A stretch of 36,195 nt of DNA from Betaproteobacteria bacterium (lineage in GTDB: Bacteria > Pseudomonadota > Gammaproteobacteria > Burkholderiales > SG8-39), in NCBI GenBank assembly GCA_029883975.1, contig JAOUIL010000027.1, positions 1-36,195 of the forward strand. Reading direction: 5' to 3'. The translations under genes were made by a program, and so were the position numbers. Of this stretch, positions 8,705-25,758 are shown in pieces (position 1 is the stretch's first letter; every line of letters begins with the position of its first letter). The notes beneath the pieces are model-generated. The model was not told the DNA's origin and did no database searches. It saw nothing but the letters and a program-made list of their open reading frames with translations.

Positions 8705-8723
8705 TGTGCGATGTCATTGCACA
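8705..8723. promoter_or_regulatory. Near-perfect inverted repeat in the mscS/glgB divergent region
   Basis: TGTGCGAT and ATTGCACA are separated by GTC; 7 of 8 positions are complementary. The element lies about 50 bp upstream of the mscS start and about 90 bp upstream of the glgB -10. Its compact size and position fit a dimeric regulator site acting on the mscS-otsA side, perhaps over a weak reverse-strand -10 (TATGTT) nearby. No regulator is identified. Confidence 0.4.
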
Positions 8724-8773
8724 ACATAACTCCGACTCTGGTTCGACGCAAAGTTTCTGCGAGTGCGTGTGCG

Positions 8774-8798
8774 ATCGCGAATTCGGGTTGTTCGCGAT
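8774..8798. promoter_or_regulatory. Perfect 8-bp inverted repeat overlapping the glgB -35, candidate operator
   Basis: ATCGCGAA at 8774-8781 is the exact reverse complement of TTCGCGAT at 8791-8798, with a 9-base spacer. The right arm covers part of the proposed -35 box (8788-8793), so a bound protein would block RNA polymerase. The symmetry and placement are visible in the sequence; the operator role and the identity of the binding protein are inference. Confidence 0.45.
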
Positions 8799-8816
8799 AG
8801 GTCGCCGTGTTAAAAT
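8788..8816 (+). promoter_or_regulatory. Candidate sigma-70 promoter of the glgB-glgE-tre operon
   Basis: TTGTTC at 8788-8793 and TAAAAT at 8811-8816 are separated by 17 bp. The -10 matches consensus at 5 of 6 positions; the -35 at only 3 of 6. Transcription would start near 8823, leaving a leader of about 120 bases before glgB. The leader starts with a small inverted repeat, ATTGC-5-GCAAT (8815-8829). This is the only clear AT-rich promoter-like site upstream of the 17-kb operon; the remaining bases to 8942 hold no gene I can support. Confidence 0.55.
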
Positions 8817-8942
8817 TGCCTCGCGCAATGCGAACTGCGAAGCGCGATCAACAAAGAAGCAGCCGCGGGGCCCGAGCGTCCCGTGCATCGCCCCGACGGT
8901 CCACAAGCGACCGCAATCCAAACTGAACCGGAGGCCGGCACC

Positions 8943-10810
<1,868 letters not shown>

Positions 10811-10814
<4 letters not shown>

Positions 10815-12796
10815 ACGCGGCCGGCCAGGTGCGCGCGGTCATCGACGCGGTGCTGCCCGCGGTGGAGGGCGGGCGTTTTGCGGTCAAGCGCATCGCCGGC
10901 GAGCCGCTCGAGGTCGAAGCGCACTGCTTCGCCGACGGGCACGACGTGCTGCGCGCGCGCCTGCTATGGCGCGCCGAAGACGAGCAGGCCTGGCGGGAAG
11001 CGGAGATGCGGCCGCTGGGCAACGACGTCTGGCGCGCCGCGTTCACGCCGGAATCGATCGGGCGCTATCGCTACACGGTCGCGGCGTGGGCCGACCGCTT
11101 CGCGACCTGGCGGCACGACTTCGAGCGGCGCGAGGACCCGGCCGACCAGGCGGTGGCGATCCTCGCCGGCGCCGAGCTCGCCGCGCAGGCGGCCGCGCGC
11201 GCGAAAGGCGCCGACGCGAAGAAGCTGGCCGAGTGGGCGAGCGCGCTGCGCGCGGCCAAAGGGACCGAGAACGTCCGCAGCGCTGCGCTGGACGCATCCA
11301 TGGCGGAGCTCGCGGCGCGCTACCCGGATCGCACGTTCGAGACCCGCTGGCCGGTGGAGATGCCGCTCACGGTGGACCGCGAGCGGGCGCGCTACTCCAC
11401 CTGGTACGAGCTGTTTCCGCGCTCGGCGAGCGACACGCCGGGCCGCCACGGCACCTTCGCCGACGTGGAGAAGCGCCTCGCCTACGTCGCCGAGCTCGGC
11501 TTCGACGTGCTCTACCTGCCGCCGATCCACCCGATCGGGCGCGAGCGCCGCAAGGGCAGGAACAACGCGCAGCGCGCGGCGCCCGACGACGTCGGCAGCC
11601 CCTGGGCGATCGGGGCGAAGGAAGGCGGCCACAAGGCGATCCACCCGGCGCTCGGCACGGCGGAGGATTTCCGCCGGCTGGTGAAGTCGGCCGCGAAGCA
11701 CGGCCTCGAGATCGCGCTCGACATCGCCTACCAGTGCGCCCCGGACCATCCGTACGTGAAGGCGCACCCGGAGTGGTTCCGCAAGCGCCCGGACGGCGAC
11801 ATCCAGTACGCCGAGAACCCGCCGAAGAAGTACCAGGACATCTACCCGTTCGACTTCGAGAGCGAGGACTGGAAGGCGCTGTGGGCGGAGCTGAAGAGCG
11901 TGCTCGACCACTGGATCGGCGAGGGCGTGAAGATCTTCCGCGTCGACAATCCGCACACCAAGGCTTTCCCGTTCTGGGAGTGGGCGATCGCCGAGGTGCA
12001 GCGCGCGCACCCCGACGTGATCTTCCTCGCCGAGGCGTTCACGCGGCCCAAGGTCATGCACCGCCTGGCCAAGCTCGGCTACACGCAGTCCTACACGTAC
12101 TTCGCCTGGCGCAACTCGAAGCACGAGCTGACCGAGTACTTCAGCGAGCTCGCGCAGGGCCCGGGACGCGAGTACTTCCGCCCCAACGTCTGGCCGAACA
12201 CGCCCGACATCCTCACGGAGGCGCTGCAGATCGGCGGGCGCGCCGTGTTCATGCAGCGCATCGCGCTCGCCGCGACCCTGGCGGCGAGCTACGGCATCTA
12301 CGGTCCCGCCTACGAGCTGATGGAGCACCAGCCGCGCGAGCCGGGCAGCGAGGAGTACCTCGACTCGGAGAAGTACCAGCTGCGCCACTGGGACCTCGCG
12401 CGCGCCGACAGCCTGCGCGGCTACATCGCGGCGCTCAACCGCATCCGGCGCGACAATCCCGCGCTGCAGGCCGACCGCAGCCTCATCTTCCATCGCACCG
12501 ACAACGACCAGCTGCTCGCCTACAGCAAGCAGACCGCCGACGGCGCGAACCAGATCGTCTGCGTGGTCAACCTCAACCCGCACCATGCGCACTCGGGCTG
12601 GGTGGAGCTCGACCTGGGCGCGCTCGGCATCGGGCCCGACCTGCCCTACCAGATGCACGACCTGCTGTCCGGCGCGCGCTACCTGTGGACGGGCGCGCGC
12701 AACTTCGTGCAGCTCGACCCGCAGCGCTCGCCGGCGCACGTGTTCCGCGTGCGCCGGCGACTGCACCGCGAGCAGGACTTCGACTACTTCCTGTAG
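10811..12796 (+). CDS. glgE: Alpha-1,4-glucan:maltose-1-phosphate maltosyltransferase GlgE (GH13_3)
   Basis: GlgE extends alpha-1,4-glucan with maltosyl units from maltose-1-phosphate, releasing phosphate. The 661-residue protein starts with GTG 10811 in a GTGA overlap with glgB. It has an N-terminal beta domain, a helical insert (residues about 100-190), then the barrel beginning at [13 protein letters not shown]. Family-specific segments are [14 protein letters not shown], the nucleophile region [16 protein letters not shown] with D379, the acid/base [10 protein letters not shown] with E408, and VWPNTPDIL with D466. Length matches characterised GlgE proteins (about 660-700). Absence of glgA and glgC nearby, and the TreS-Mak fusion 6 bp downstream that makes its substrate, show the GlgE route to glycogen-like glucan. 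Confidence 0.96.
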
Positions 12797-12802
12797 CGCG
12801 CC

Positions 12803-16117
<3,315 letters not shown>

Positions 16118-16135
16118 CCAAGACTGGAGGACCGC

Positions 16136-16803
16136 ATGGACTTCAACGTGATGCTCGAGCCGATCCGCGCCACGCTCACCCAGGTGGGCGTGTTCCTGCC
16201 CAAGCTGGCGGTGGCCGTGGTGGTGCTGATCGTCGGCTGGCTGCTGGCGCGCCTGGCGCGCTTCACCGTCAACCGGGGGCTGCGCGCCATCAATTTCAAC
16301 GTGCTCACCGAGCGCGCCGGCATCGACGGCTTCCTCAAGCAGGGCGGCATCCAGAGCGACACCACCGACATCTTCGCCGTGCTGGTGTACTGGCTGGTGG
16401 TGTTCGTCGCGCTGGTCATCGCCTGCAACGGCCTGGGGCTTACCTACATCACCGACCTGCTCGGCCAGGTGGTGCTGTTCGTGCCCAAGGTCATCGTCGC
16501 GCTCGTCATCCTCGCCTTCGGCGCGTACTTCGCGGCCTTCGTCGGCAGCACGGTGACCACGTACTGCAAGAACGTGGGCCTGAAGGACGGCGAGCTGCTG
16601 GGCAGGATCGCCCAGTACGCCATCATCGCGTTCGTGGTGCTGATCGCGCTCGACCAGATGAGCGTCGGCGGCGACATCGTGCGCCACAGCTTCCTGATCC
16701 TGCTGGGCGGCGTGGTGCTCGGCCTGGCGCTCGCGTTCGGCATCGGCGGGCAGAAGGCCGCCTCGGAGCTGCTGCAGCGCTGGTGGCCGCGCGGCCGCGA
16801 CTG

Positions 16804-16804
<1 letters not shown>
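16136..16804 (+). CDS. Small MscS-related membrane protein with conserved TM-helix repeats, no MscS beta domain
   Basis: This 222-residue protein has a GGAGG at 16126-16130, 5 bases before ATG 16136. It contains about five hydrophobic helices. Two similar segments, LIVGWLLARLARFTVNRGL and LAFGAYFAAFVGSTV, match the conserved TM-helix repeat found in one branch of mechanosensitive-channel-like proteins, and LALAFGIGGQKAASELLQ near the C-terminus resembles the pore-helix end of MscS. The protein stops just there, so the cytoplasmic beta and alpha/beta domains of a true MscS are missing. It may be a membrane partner or a minimal tension sensor; function is unknown. It sits between treS-mak and glgX, and its TGA overlaps the glgX ATG, so it is co-translated with the glucan/trehalose enzymes. 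Confidence 0.9.
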
Positions 16805-18941
<2,137 letters not shown>

Positions 18942-18945
<4 letters not shown>

Positions 18946-20762
18946 GGCGCATGCACGACATGCCCTTCGGCGCCGCGCCGCGGGGCGATGGCACGTTCCG
19001 GTTCCGGATGTGGGCCCCGGCAGAGCGCGCCGTGACGCTCGAGGTGGGCGAAGCCGAGGCGCCCATGCGGCGCGACGATGGCGGCTGGCACGAGTGCACC
19101 GTCCCGGCGCGTGCCGGGCAGCGCTACCGTTACCGCCTGGGCGACGGCGTCTCCGTGCCGGACCCCGCTTCGCGCTTCAATCCGGACGACGTGCACGGCG
19201 CGAGCCAGCTCGTCGATCCCCGCGCCTACGCATGGCAGCATGCGGGCTGGCGCGGCCGGCCGTGGCACGAGGCGGTGGTATACGAGCTGCACGTCGGCAC
19301 CTTCACGCCCGAGGGCACCTTCACGGCAGCGCGCAAGCGCCTGCCGGATCTCGTCGCGCTCGGCGTCACCGCGGTGGAACTCATGCCGGTGGCCGATTTC
19401 CCGGGCACGCGCGGCTGGGGCTACGACGGCGTGCTGCACTTCGCGCCGGACGCGAGCTACGGCGCGCCCGAGGACCTGAAGGCGCTGGTGGACGCTGCGC
19501 ACGGCCATGGCCTCATGATGCTGCTCGACGTGGTTTACAACCACTTCGGCCCGGACGGCAACTACCTGCATGCCTACTGCCCGCAGTTCTTCAACCCGCA
19601 GAAGCAGACGCCGTGGGGCGCCGCGATCCACTTCGACGGCCCCGGCAGCCGCACGGTGCGCGATTTCTACGTGCACAACGCCCTGTACTGGGTGGAAGAG
19701 TACGGCTTCGACGGCCTGCGCCTGGACGCGGTGCACGCCATCCGCGACGAGTCCGACCCGCACATCGTCTGCGAGATCGCGCGCGCCCTGCATGACGGGC
19801 CGGGCCGCGAGCGGCGCGTGCACCTGGTGCTCGAGAACGGCGCCAACGAGGCGCATTTGCTCGAGCGCGGCGCAGATCTCGTGCCGCGCCACGCCACGGC
19901 GCAGTGGAACGACGATATCCACCACGCCATCCACGTCCTCGTCACGGGCGAGAAGGACGGCTACTACGTGGACTTTGCCGACGCGCCGCTCGCACAGCTC
20001 GGGCGCGCGCTCGCCGAAGGCTTCATCTTCCAGGGGCAGGTCTCGCCCTTCCACGACCACCAGCCGCGCGGCGAGCCGAGCGGCCAATTGCCCTCCACCG
20101 CGTTCGTCTCGTTCCTGCAGACGCACGACCAGGTCGGCAACCGCGCCTACGGCGAGCGGCTGCACGCGCTCGCCCGGGACGAGCGGCTGCTGCGTGCGGC
20201 CTACGCCTGCGTGCTCCTTTCGCCGCACGTGCCGATGCTCTTCATGGGCGAGGAGTACGCGGCCTCCACCCCGTTCCAGTACTTCTGCGACTTTCACGAC
20301 CAGCTCGCGGACGCCGTGCGCGACGGGCGGCGCAACGAGTTCAGGGGCTTCGCCGCGTTTCGCGACGAGGCGGCGCGCGCGCGCATTCCAGACCCCAACG
20401 CGGTGCAGACCTTCGAGCGCTCCAAGCTGCGCTGGGACGAGCGCCAGCGCCCGCCGCACCGGGCATGGCTCGAGCTGGTGACCGGCCTGCTGCACCTTCG
20501 CCGCCAGCACCTCGTGCCGCACCTGGTCGACCAGCGCGCCGGTGGGCGCCACCAGGTCGAGGGCAATCTCCTGCACGTCGAATGGGCGCTCGCCGCGGGC
20601 GCGCGCTGGCGCATGCTCGCGAATTTCGGTGGCACGGCGACGGCCGCGGCCGCCGGCGGCGGCACCGTCGTATACACGGACGGCGCGCGCGAGGACGGCA
20701 CCGGGCAGCTGCGCCTCAAGCCCGGCGCGGTGCGCGTCACGCTCGAGGCCGCGCGTGGCTGA
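18942..20762 (+). CDS. treZ: Malto-oligosyltrehalose trehalohydrolase TreZ
   Basis: TreZ cuts free trehalose from the end of maltooligosyltrehalose made by TreY. The 606-residue protein starts at ATG 18942 (ATGA overlap with glgX); in-frame ATGs at 18951 and 18960 are alternatives. The N-terminal beta domain reads FRFRMWAPAERAVTLEV. Barrel motifs are VYELHVGTFTPEGTF, ELMPVADFPGTRGWGYDGV (typical of TreZ), VVYNHFGPDGNYL, D262 in DGLRLDAVHAI, E298 in LVLENGAN and D396 in LQTHDQVGNR. GEEYAASTPFQYF near residue 435 is also characteristic. It overlaps the next gene by 8 bp. Its partner TreY is encoded directly downstream as the C-terminal half of a fusion protein. Confidence 0.96.
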
Positions 20763-23700
20763 GCCGCGCGCCGCGCTCGAGCGGCTGTGCGCGCACTTCG
20801 GGATCGCGCCCGGGTACGACGACATCTTCGGCAGGCGCCAGACGGTGACGGACGCGAACCTCGTCGCGCTGCTCGCCGCGTTCGAGGTGGATGCCGGCAG
20901 CGCGGAGCGCGTCGAGGCGGCGCTGCGCCAAGCCGAGACCGCCGCGGCGCGCGAAGGACTGCCCCCGGTCGCGGCGGTCGCGGCCGACGCCGAGCGTTGG
21001 TCGGTTCCGCTCGTGGGAACCCAGCGCCTGCGCTGGCGCATCGTCACCGAGGCCGGCAGGCAGCACGCCGGCGAAGCCGCGCCGGCCGACGGCCGGCTCG
21101 AGATCGGCCTGCGCCTTCCGCCCGGCTACCACCGGCTGATGATCGACGGCTTGGCGGGCGACACGCTGCTCGTCGCCGCGCCGGCGCGCTGCTACCGGCC
21201 GCCGATGCTCGCCGACGGCGGCCGCGTCTGGGGCCCGGCACTGCAGCTCTACGCCGTGCGCTCGGAGCGCAACTGGGGCATCGGCGACTTCGCCGACCTG
21301 GGCAAGATCGCCGAGCAATGGGCCGAGCGCGGCGCAGGGATCATCGGCCTGAATCCGCTGCACGCGCTGTTCCCGCACAACCCGCTGCACGCGAGCCCCT
21401 ATAGCCCGTCCTCGCGCCAGCAGCTCAACATCCTGTACGTCGACATCGAGGCGATCGAGGACTTCCGCGAGTGCGAGGCGGCGCAGCGCCGCGTGCGCGC
21501 GGCCGACTTCCAGGCGCGCCTCGCCCGGCTGCGCGAGGCGCCGATGGTGGACTACGCGGGCGTCGCGGCGGCGAAGCTCGAGGTTGCGGAGCTCCTCTAT
21601 GCGCATTTCCGCGAGCGCCACCTCGCCGCCGGGAGCCTGCGCGGCGCCGCCTTCCGCGACTTCCAGGCAGCGGGCGGCGAGGCGCTGCGCCGCCACGCGC
21701 TGTTCGAGGCGCTGCAGGCGCACTTCCACGCGCGCTCGCCCGAAGTGTGGGGCTGGCCGGTGTGGCCGGCCGGGTACCACGATGCCGGCGGCGAGGCGGT
21801 CCGGCGCTTCGCCGGCGAGCAGCTCGAGCGCATCGAGTACTACGAGTACCTGCAGTGGCAGGCCGAGCGGCAGCTCGCGCAGGTCGCCGAGCGCTGCCGC
21901 GCGCGCGGGCTCGCGGTCGGCCTGTACCTCGACCTCGCGGTGTCGGTGGACCGCGCGGGGTCGGACGCCTGGACGCGGCGCGCCTGCTACGCGCAAGGGG
22001 CCTCGGTCGGCGCGCCGCCCGACGAGTTCAACCCCAACGGCCAGAACTGGGGGCTGCCGCCGCTGCGCCCCGACCGGCTGCGCGCCGATCGCTACCGGTT
22101 CTTCATCGAGACGCTGCGCGAGAACATGCGCGACGCGGGCGCGCTGCGCATCGACCACGTGATGGGACTGATGCGCCTGTTCTGGATTCCGCAGGACAAG
22201 ACCGCCGCGGACGGCGCGTACGTGTACTACGCGCGCGACGAGCTGCTCGCCATCGTCGCGCTGGAAAGCGAGCGCAACCGCTGCATGGTGATCGGCGAGG
22301 ATCTCGGCACCGTCGCCCCGGAAATGCGCGCTGCGCTCGCGCGCCACGAGATCCTCTCCTACCGGTTGCTGTATTTCGAGCGCGGCGAAGGCGGCGCCTT
22401 CAAGCCGAACGCCGAGTACCCGCGCGAGGCGCTGGTCGCGGTGAGCACGCACGACCTGGCGACGCTCGCCGGCTGGTGGTCGGGACGCGACCTGCTGCTG
22501 CGGCTCGAGCTCGGCCTGTTCCCGAACCGCGAGGTCTACGAGAAGCAGCTCGTCGACCGCGCGCAAGAGCGCGTGCGGCTCATGCTCGCGCTGCAGCACG
22601 CCGCGCTGCTGCCGGCGAGCGTCGTGGTCGAGCCGACCGGCGCGCAGGAGCTGACGCCCGAGCTCGTCGAGGCGGTGCACGCCTTCGTGGCCTCGGCCCC
22701 GTCGCGCGTGATGATGGTGCAGGCCGAGGACGCGATCGGCGTGCTCGAGCAGGCCAACATGCCCGGCACCACGAGCCAGCACCCCAACTGGATGCGCAAG
22801 CTCCCCGAGACGCTCGAGGCTCTCGCGTCCAATGAGCGTGTGCGCAGCCTCGCCGCCGCGCTTGCCCGGCTGCGGCCGCACCCGGCGCTGCGCGCGGCGG
22901 CCGCGCCGGCCGCGGAGGCGCGCGTGCCGCGTGCCACCTACCGGCTGCAGCTCAACAAGGAGTTCAGGTTCGAGGATGCGGAGCGGATCCTCCCCTATCT
23001 GGCGCGCCTGGGCGTGAGCCACGTGTACTGCTCGCCGGTCCTGCGCGCGCGGCCGGGCAGCACGCACGGCTACGACATCGTCGCGCACGACGAGATCAAT
23101 CCCGAGCTGGGCGGGCGCGAGGCCTTCGAGCGCTTCGCCGCGGCGGCGCGCCGCCACGACATCGGGCTCGTGATCGACATCGTGCCGAACCACATGGGGG
23201 TGCTCGGCGCGGACAACGCGTGGTGGATGGATGTGCTGGAGAACGGGCCGGCCTCGGCTTACGCGCAGTATTTCGACATCGACTGGCACCCGGTGAACGT
23301 CGATCTCGACGGCAAGGTGCTCGTGTCGGTGCTCGCCGACCACTACGGCAACGCGATATCCGACCCGGCGCTCGCCCTCGCCTTCGAGCGCGAAACGGGG
23401 ACCTTCGCGCTGCGCTACCACGAGCACCGCTTCCCGCTCGATCCGCGCACCTACCCGGAACTCCTCAAGCGCGCGGAGCCGCGCGTGGCGGACAGCGAGG
23501 CGCGCGACGCACTCTCCAGCCTCGCCGCCGCGTTCGGGCACCTGCCGGCGCGCGACACCGCCACGCCCGAGGCGCTGGCCGAGCGCGCGCGCGACAAGGA
23601 GGTGCACAAGGGACGCCTGTCGCGCCTCGCCGGCCGGCAGGCCGCCGTGGCGCAGGCCATCGAAGCGGTGCTCGCGGAGCTGAATGCCGCGGGCGCGCGC

Positions 23701-25758
23701 GAGGCCATGCACGAGCTGCTCGAGGCGCAGGCCTGGCGCCTCGCCTACTGGCGCGTCGCCTCCGACGAGATCAACTACCGGCGCTTCTTCGACATCAACG
23801 ACCTCGCCGCGCTGCGCATGGAGAACGAGCAGGTGTTCGAGGCGACGCACGCCTTCGTGCTCGAGCTCGCCGCCGCCGGCCTGGTGGACGGCCTGCGCAT
23901 CGACCACCCGGACGGCCTGTACGACCCGGCCCAGTACTTCCGCCGGCTGCAGGAGGGTTACGCGCGCCGCGCGGGCATCGCGCTTGCGGAGCGCGATGCG
24001 GCCGGCCGCCCGGCGCGCCCGCTGTACGTGGTGGCCGAGAAGATCGTCGCCCCGCACGAGGACGTGCCCGAGGACTGGCACGTGCACGGCACCACCGGCT
24101 ACCGCTTCGCCATGGTCGCGAACGGCGTGCTGGTCGACACCGCCGCGGCCTCGCGCATGGACCGCATCTGGCGCGCCTTCAGCGGCGAGGACGAGCCCTT
24201 CGAGGAGCTCGCCTACTTCGGCAAGCACGCCATCATGCGCAGCGCGCTCGCCTCCGAGCTCACGGTGCTCGCCACGGAGCTGCTGCGCATCGCGCGCGCC
24301 GACCGGCGCACGCGCGACTTCACCTTCAACACGCTGCGCCGGGCACTCGCCGAGGTGGCGGCGTGCATGCCCGTGTACCGCACCTATCTCGTCGAGGGAC
24401 CTTCCGCGCAGGACCTGCGCTACGTCAACTGGGCGGTGGCGCACGCGCGCCGGCGCAGCCGCGCGGCCGACGTCTCGATCTTCGACTTCGTGCGCGCCTC
24501 GCTCCTGGGCCAGGCGCTCGAGGGCGCGCCGCCGGCGCTGCAGTCCCTGGTACGCCGCTTCGCCGTCCGCTTCCAGCAGTTCACCGCGCCGGTGGCGGCA
24601 AAGGGCGTCGAGGATACCGCCTTCTACCTGTACCACCGGCTCGTGTCGCTGAACGAGGTGGGCGGCGACCCGGCACAGTTCGGCATGACGGTGCGCGCCT
24701 TCCACGGCGCGAGCGCTGACCGCGCCGCGCGCTGGCCGCACACCATCCTCGCCACCTCGACGCACGACAACAAGCGCGCCGAGGACGTGCGCTGCCGCAT
24801 CGACGTGCTGTCCGAGATGCCCGCCAGGTGGCGGCTCGCCCTGCGGCGCTGGAGCGCGATGAACCGCGGGCATCGCCGCAAGCTCGAGGCGGGCCCGGCG
24901 CCCTCGAGCGCCGACGAGTACCTGCTCTACCAGACGCTGCTCGGCACGCTGCCCGCCGCAACGCTCGACGAGGCGGCGCTCGCCGGCTGGCGCGAGCGCA
25001 TCGAGCGCTACATGGTCAAGGCGGCGCGCGAGGCCAAGGCCAACACGAGCTGGATCAGCCCGAACGAGGAGTACGAGGGCGCGCTCGCCGGGTTCGTGCG
25101 GGCGCTGCTCGGCCGGCTCGCGCCGAACCCGTTCCTCGACGAGCTGCGCGCGCAGGCCGGGCCGCTCGCCTGGTTCGGGGAACTGAACGGCCTCAGCCTC
25201 GCTGCGCTCAAGTATGCCTCGCCCGGCGTGCCCGATCTCTATCAGGGTACCGAGCTCGTGGACCTGTCCCTCGTCGATCCGGATAACCGCCGCCCCGTGG
25301 ACTACGCGCGGCGCGCGGCGCTGCTCGAGGAGCTCGCAGCGCTCCGCGACCCGCGCCCCCTGCTCGACTCGCTGCACGACGGCCGCGCCAAGCTCTGGGT
25401 CGCCTGGCGGCTGCTCGAGCTGCGTCGCGCCCTGCCTGCGCTGTTCCGCGACGGCGCCTACCTGCCGCTCGCCGTCGAGGGCTCGCGCGCGGCGCACGCG
25501 CTCGCCTTCGCCCGCCCGCACGCGAGCGGCACCCTGGTGATCGTGGCCGGCCGCCTGTACGCGAAGATGCTGGGCGGCGAGGCAGGACGCCTGCCGCTCG
25601 GCGAGGCCTGGGGCGATACGGCCGTGCGGCTGCCGCCGAAGCTCACGCGGCTGGAGAGCGTGCTGACCGTCGAGCGGCTCGACGCGGACGGCGGCACGCT
25701 GCCCCTGGCGCGCGCTTGCGGGCGCTTCCCGGTGGCGGCGCTACTCGCCGCGTCCTGA
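20755..25758 (+). CDS. malQ-treY: Fusion of 4-alpha-glucanotransferase (MalQ) and malto-oligosyltrehalose synthase (TreY)
   Basis: One uninterrupted frame of 1667 residues encodes two complete enzymes. Residues 1 to about 690 are a GH77 amylomaltase: AVRSERNWGIGDFADL, NPLHALFP, D467 in ALRIDHVMGLMR, E515 in VIGEDLG and D567 in STHDLATLAGWW. It reshuffles maltooligosaccharides. After an Ala-rich linker (about 700-722), residues 723-1667 are TreY: ATYRLQLNKEF, SPVLRARPGSTHGYDI, D1050 in DGLRIDHPDGL, E1095 in VVAEKI and D1338 in TSTHDNKRAEDVR. TreY turns the reducing-end linkage into alpha,alpha-1,1. Start GTG 20755 overlaps the treZ stop by 8 bp; an open frame further upstream lies within treZ. 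In many genomes malQ and treY are adjacent separate genes. The 3' end overlaps the convergent secA-like gene by 18 bp. Confidence 0.95.
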   Translation: MAEPRAALERLCAHFGIAPGYDDIFGRRQTVTDANLVALLAAFEVDAGSAERVEAALRQAETAAAREGLPPVAAVAADAERWSVPLVGTQRLRWRIVTEAGRQHAGEAAPADGRLEIGLRLPPGYHRLMIDGLAGDTLLVAAPARCYRPPMLADGGRVWGPALQLYAVRSERNWGIGDFADLGKIAEQWAERGAGIIGLNPLHALFPHNPLHASPYSPSSRQQLNILYVDIEAIEDFRECEAAQRRVRAADFQARLARLREAPMVDYAGVAAAKLEVAELLYAHFRERHLAAGSLRGAAFRDFQAAGGEALRRHALFEALQAHFHARSPEVWGWPVWPAGYHDAGGEAVRRFAGEQLERIEYYEYLQWQAERQLAQVAERCRARGLAVGLYLDLAVSVDRAGSDAWTRRACYAQGASVGAPPDEFNPNGQNWGLPPLRPDRLRADRYRFFIETLRENMRDAGALRIDHVMGLMRLFWIPQDKTAADGAYVYYARDELLAIVALESERNRCMVIGEDLGTVAPEMRAALARHEILSYRLLYFERGEGGAFKPNAEYPREALVAVSTHDLATLAGWWSGRDLLLRLELGLFPNREVYEKQLVDRAQERVRLMLALQHAALLPASVVVEPTGAQELTPELVEAVHAFVASAPSRVMMVQAEDAIGVLEQANMPGTTSQHPNWMRKLPETLEALASNERVRSLAAALARLRPHPALRAAAAPAAEARVPRATYRLQLNKEFRFEDAERILPYLARLGVSHVYCSPVLRARPGSTHGYDIVAHDEINPELGGREAFERFAAAARRHDIGLVIDIVPNHMGVLGADNAWWMDVLENGPASAYAQYFDIDWHPVNVDLDGKVLVSVLADHYGNAISDPALALAFERETGTFALRYHEHRFPLDPRTYPELLKRAEPRVADSEARDALSSLAAAFGHLPARDTATPEALAERARDKEVHKGRLSRLAGRQAAVAQAIEAVLAELNAAGAREAMHELLEAQAWRLAYWRVASDEINYRRFFDINDLAALRMENEQVFEATHAFVLELAAAGLVDGLRIDHPDGLYDPAQYFRRLQEGYARRAGIALAERDAAGRPARPLYVVAEKIVAPHEDVPEDWHVHGTTGYRFAMVANGVLVDTAAASRMDRIWRAFSGEDEPFEELAYFGKHAIMRSALASELTVLATELLRIARADRRTRDFTFNTLRRALAEVAACMPVYRTYLVEGPSAQDLRYVNWAVAHARRRSRAADVSIFDFVRASLLGQALEGAPPALQSLVRRFAVRFQQFTAPVAAKGVEDTAFYLYHRLVSLNEVGGDPAQFGMTVRAFHGASADRAARWPHTILATSTHDNKRAEDVRCRIDVLSEMPARWRLALRRWSAMNRGHRRKLEAGPAPSSADEYLLYQTLLGTLPAATLDEAALAGWRERIERYMVKAAREAKANTSWISPNEEYEGALAGFVRALLGRLAPNPFLDELRAQAGPLAWFGELNGLSLAALKYASPGVPDLYQGTELVDLSLVDPDNRRPVDYARRAALLEELAALRDPRPLLDSLHDGRAKLWVAWRLLELRRALPALFRDGAYLPLAVEGSRAAHALAFARPHASGTLVIVAGRLYAKMLGGEAGRLPLGEAWGDTAVRLPPKLTRLESVLTVERLDADGGTLPLARACGRFPVAALLAAS

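Noticed and set aside
8771-8778. GCGATCGC palindrome resembling the cyanobacterial HIP1 element
   Set aside because: A single copy in GC-rich DNA, and the rest of the window does not look cyanobacterial.
8883-8942. A GTG start for glgB 60 bases upstream
   Set aside because: No ribosome site precedes it, whereas TTG 8943 has GGAGG at ideal spacing and the sequence between does not look like GlgB.
20737-25521. A 1594-residue reverse-strand open frame opposite malQ-treY
   Set aside because: Composition artefact of high GC; the forward strand has two complete enzymes with all catalytic residues.
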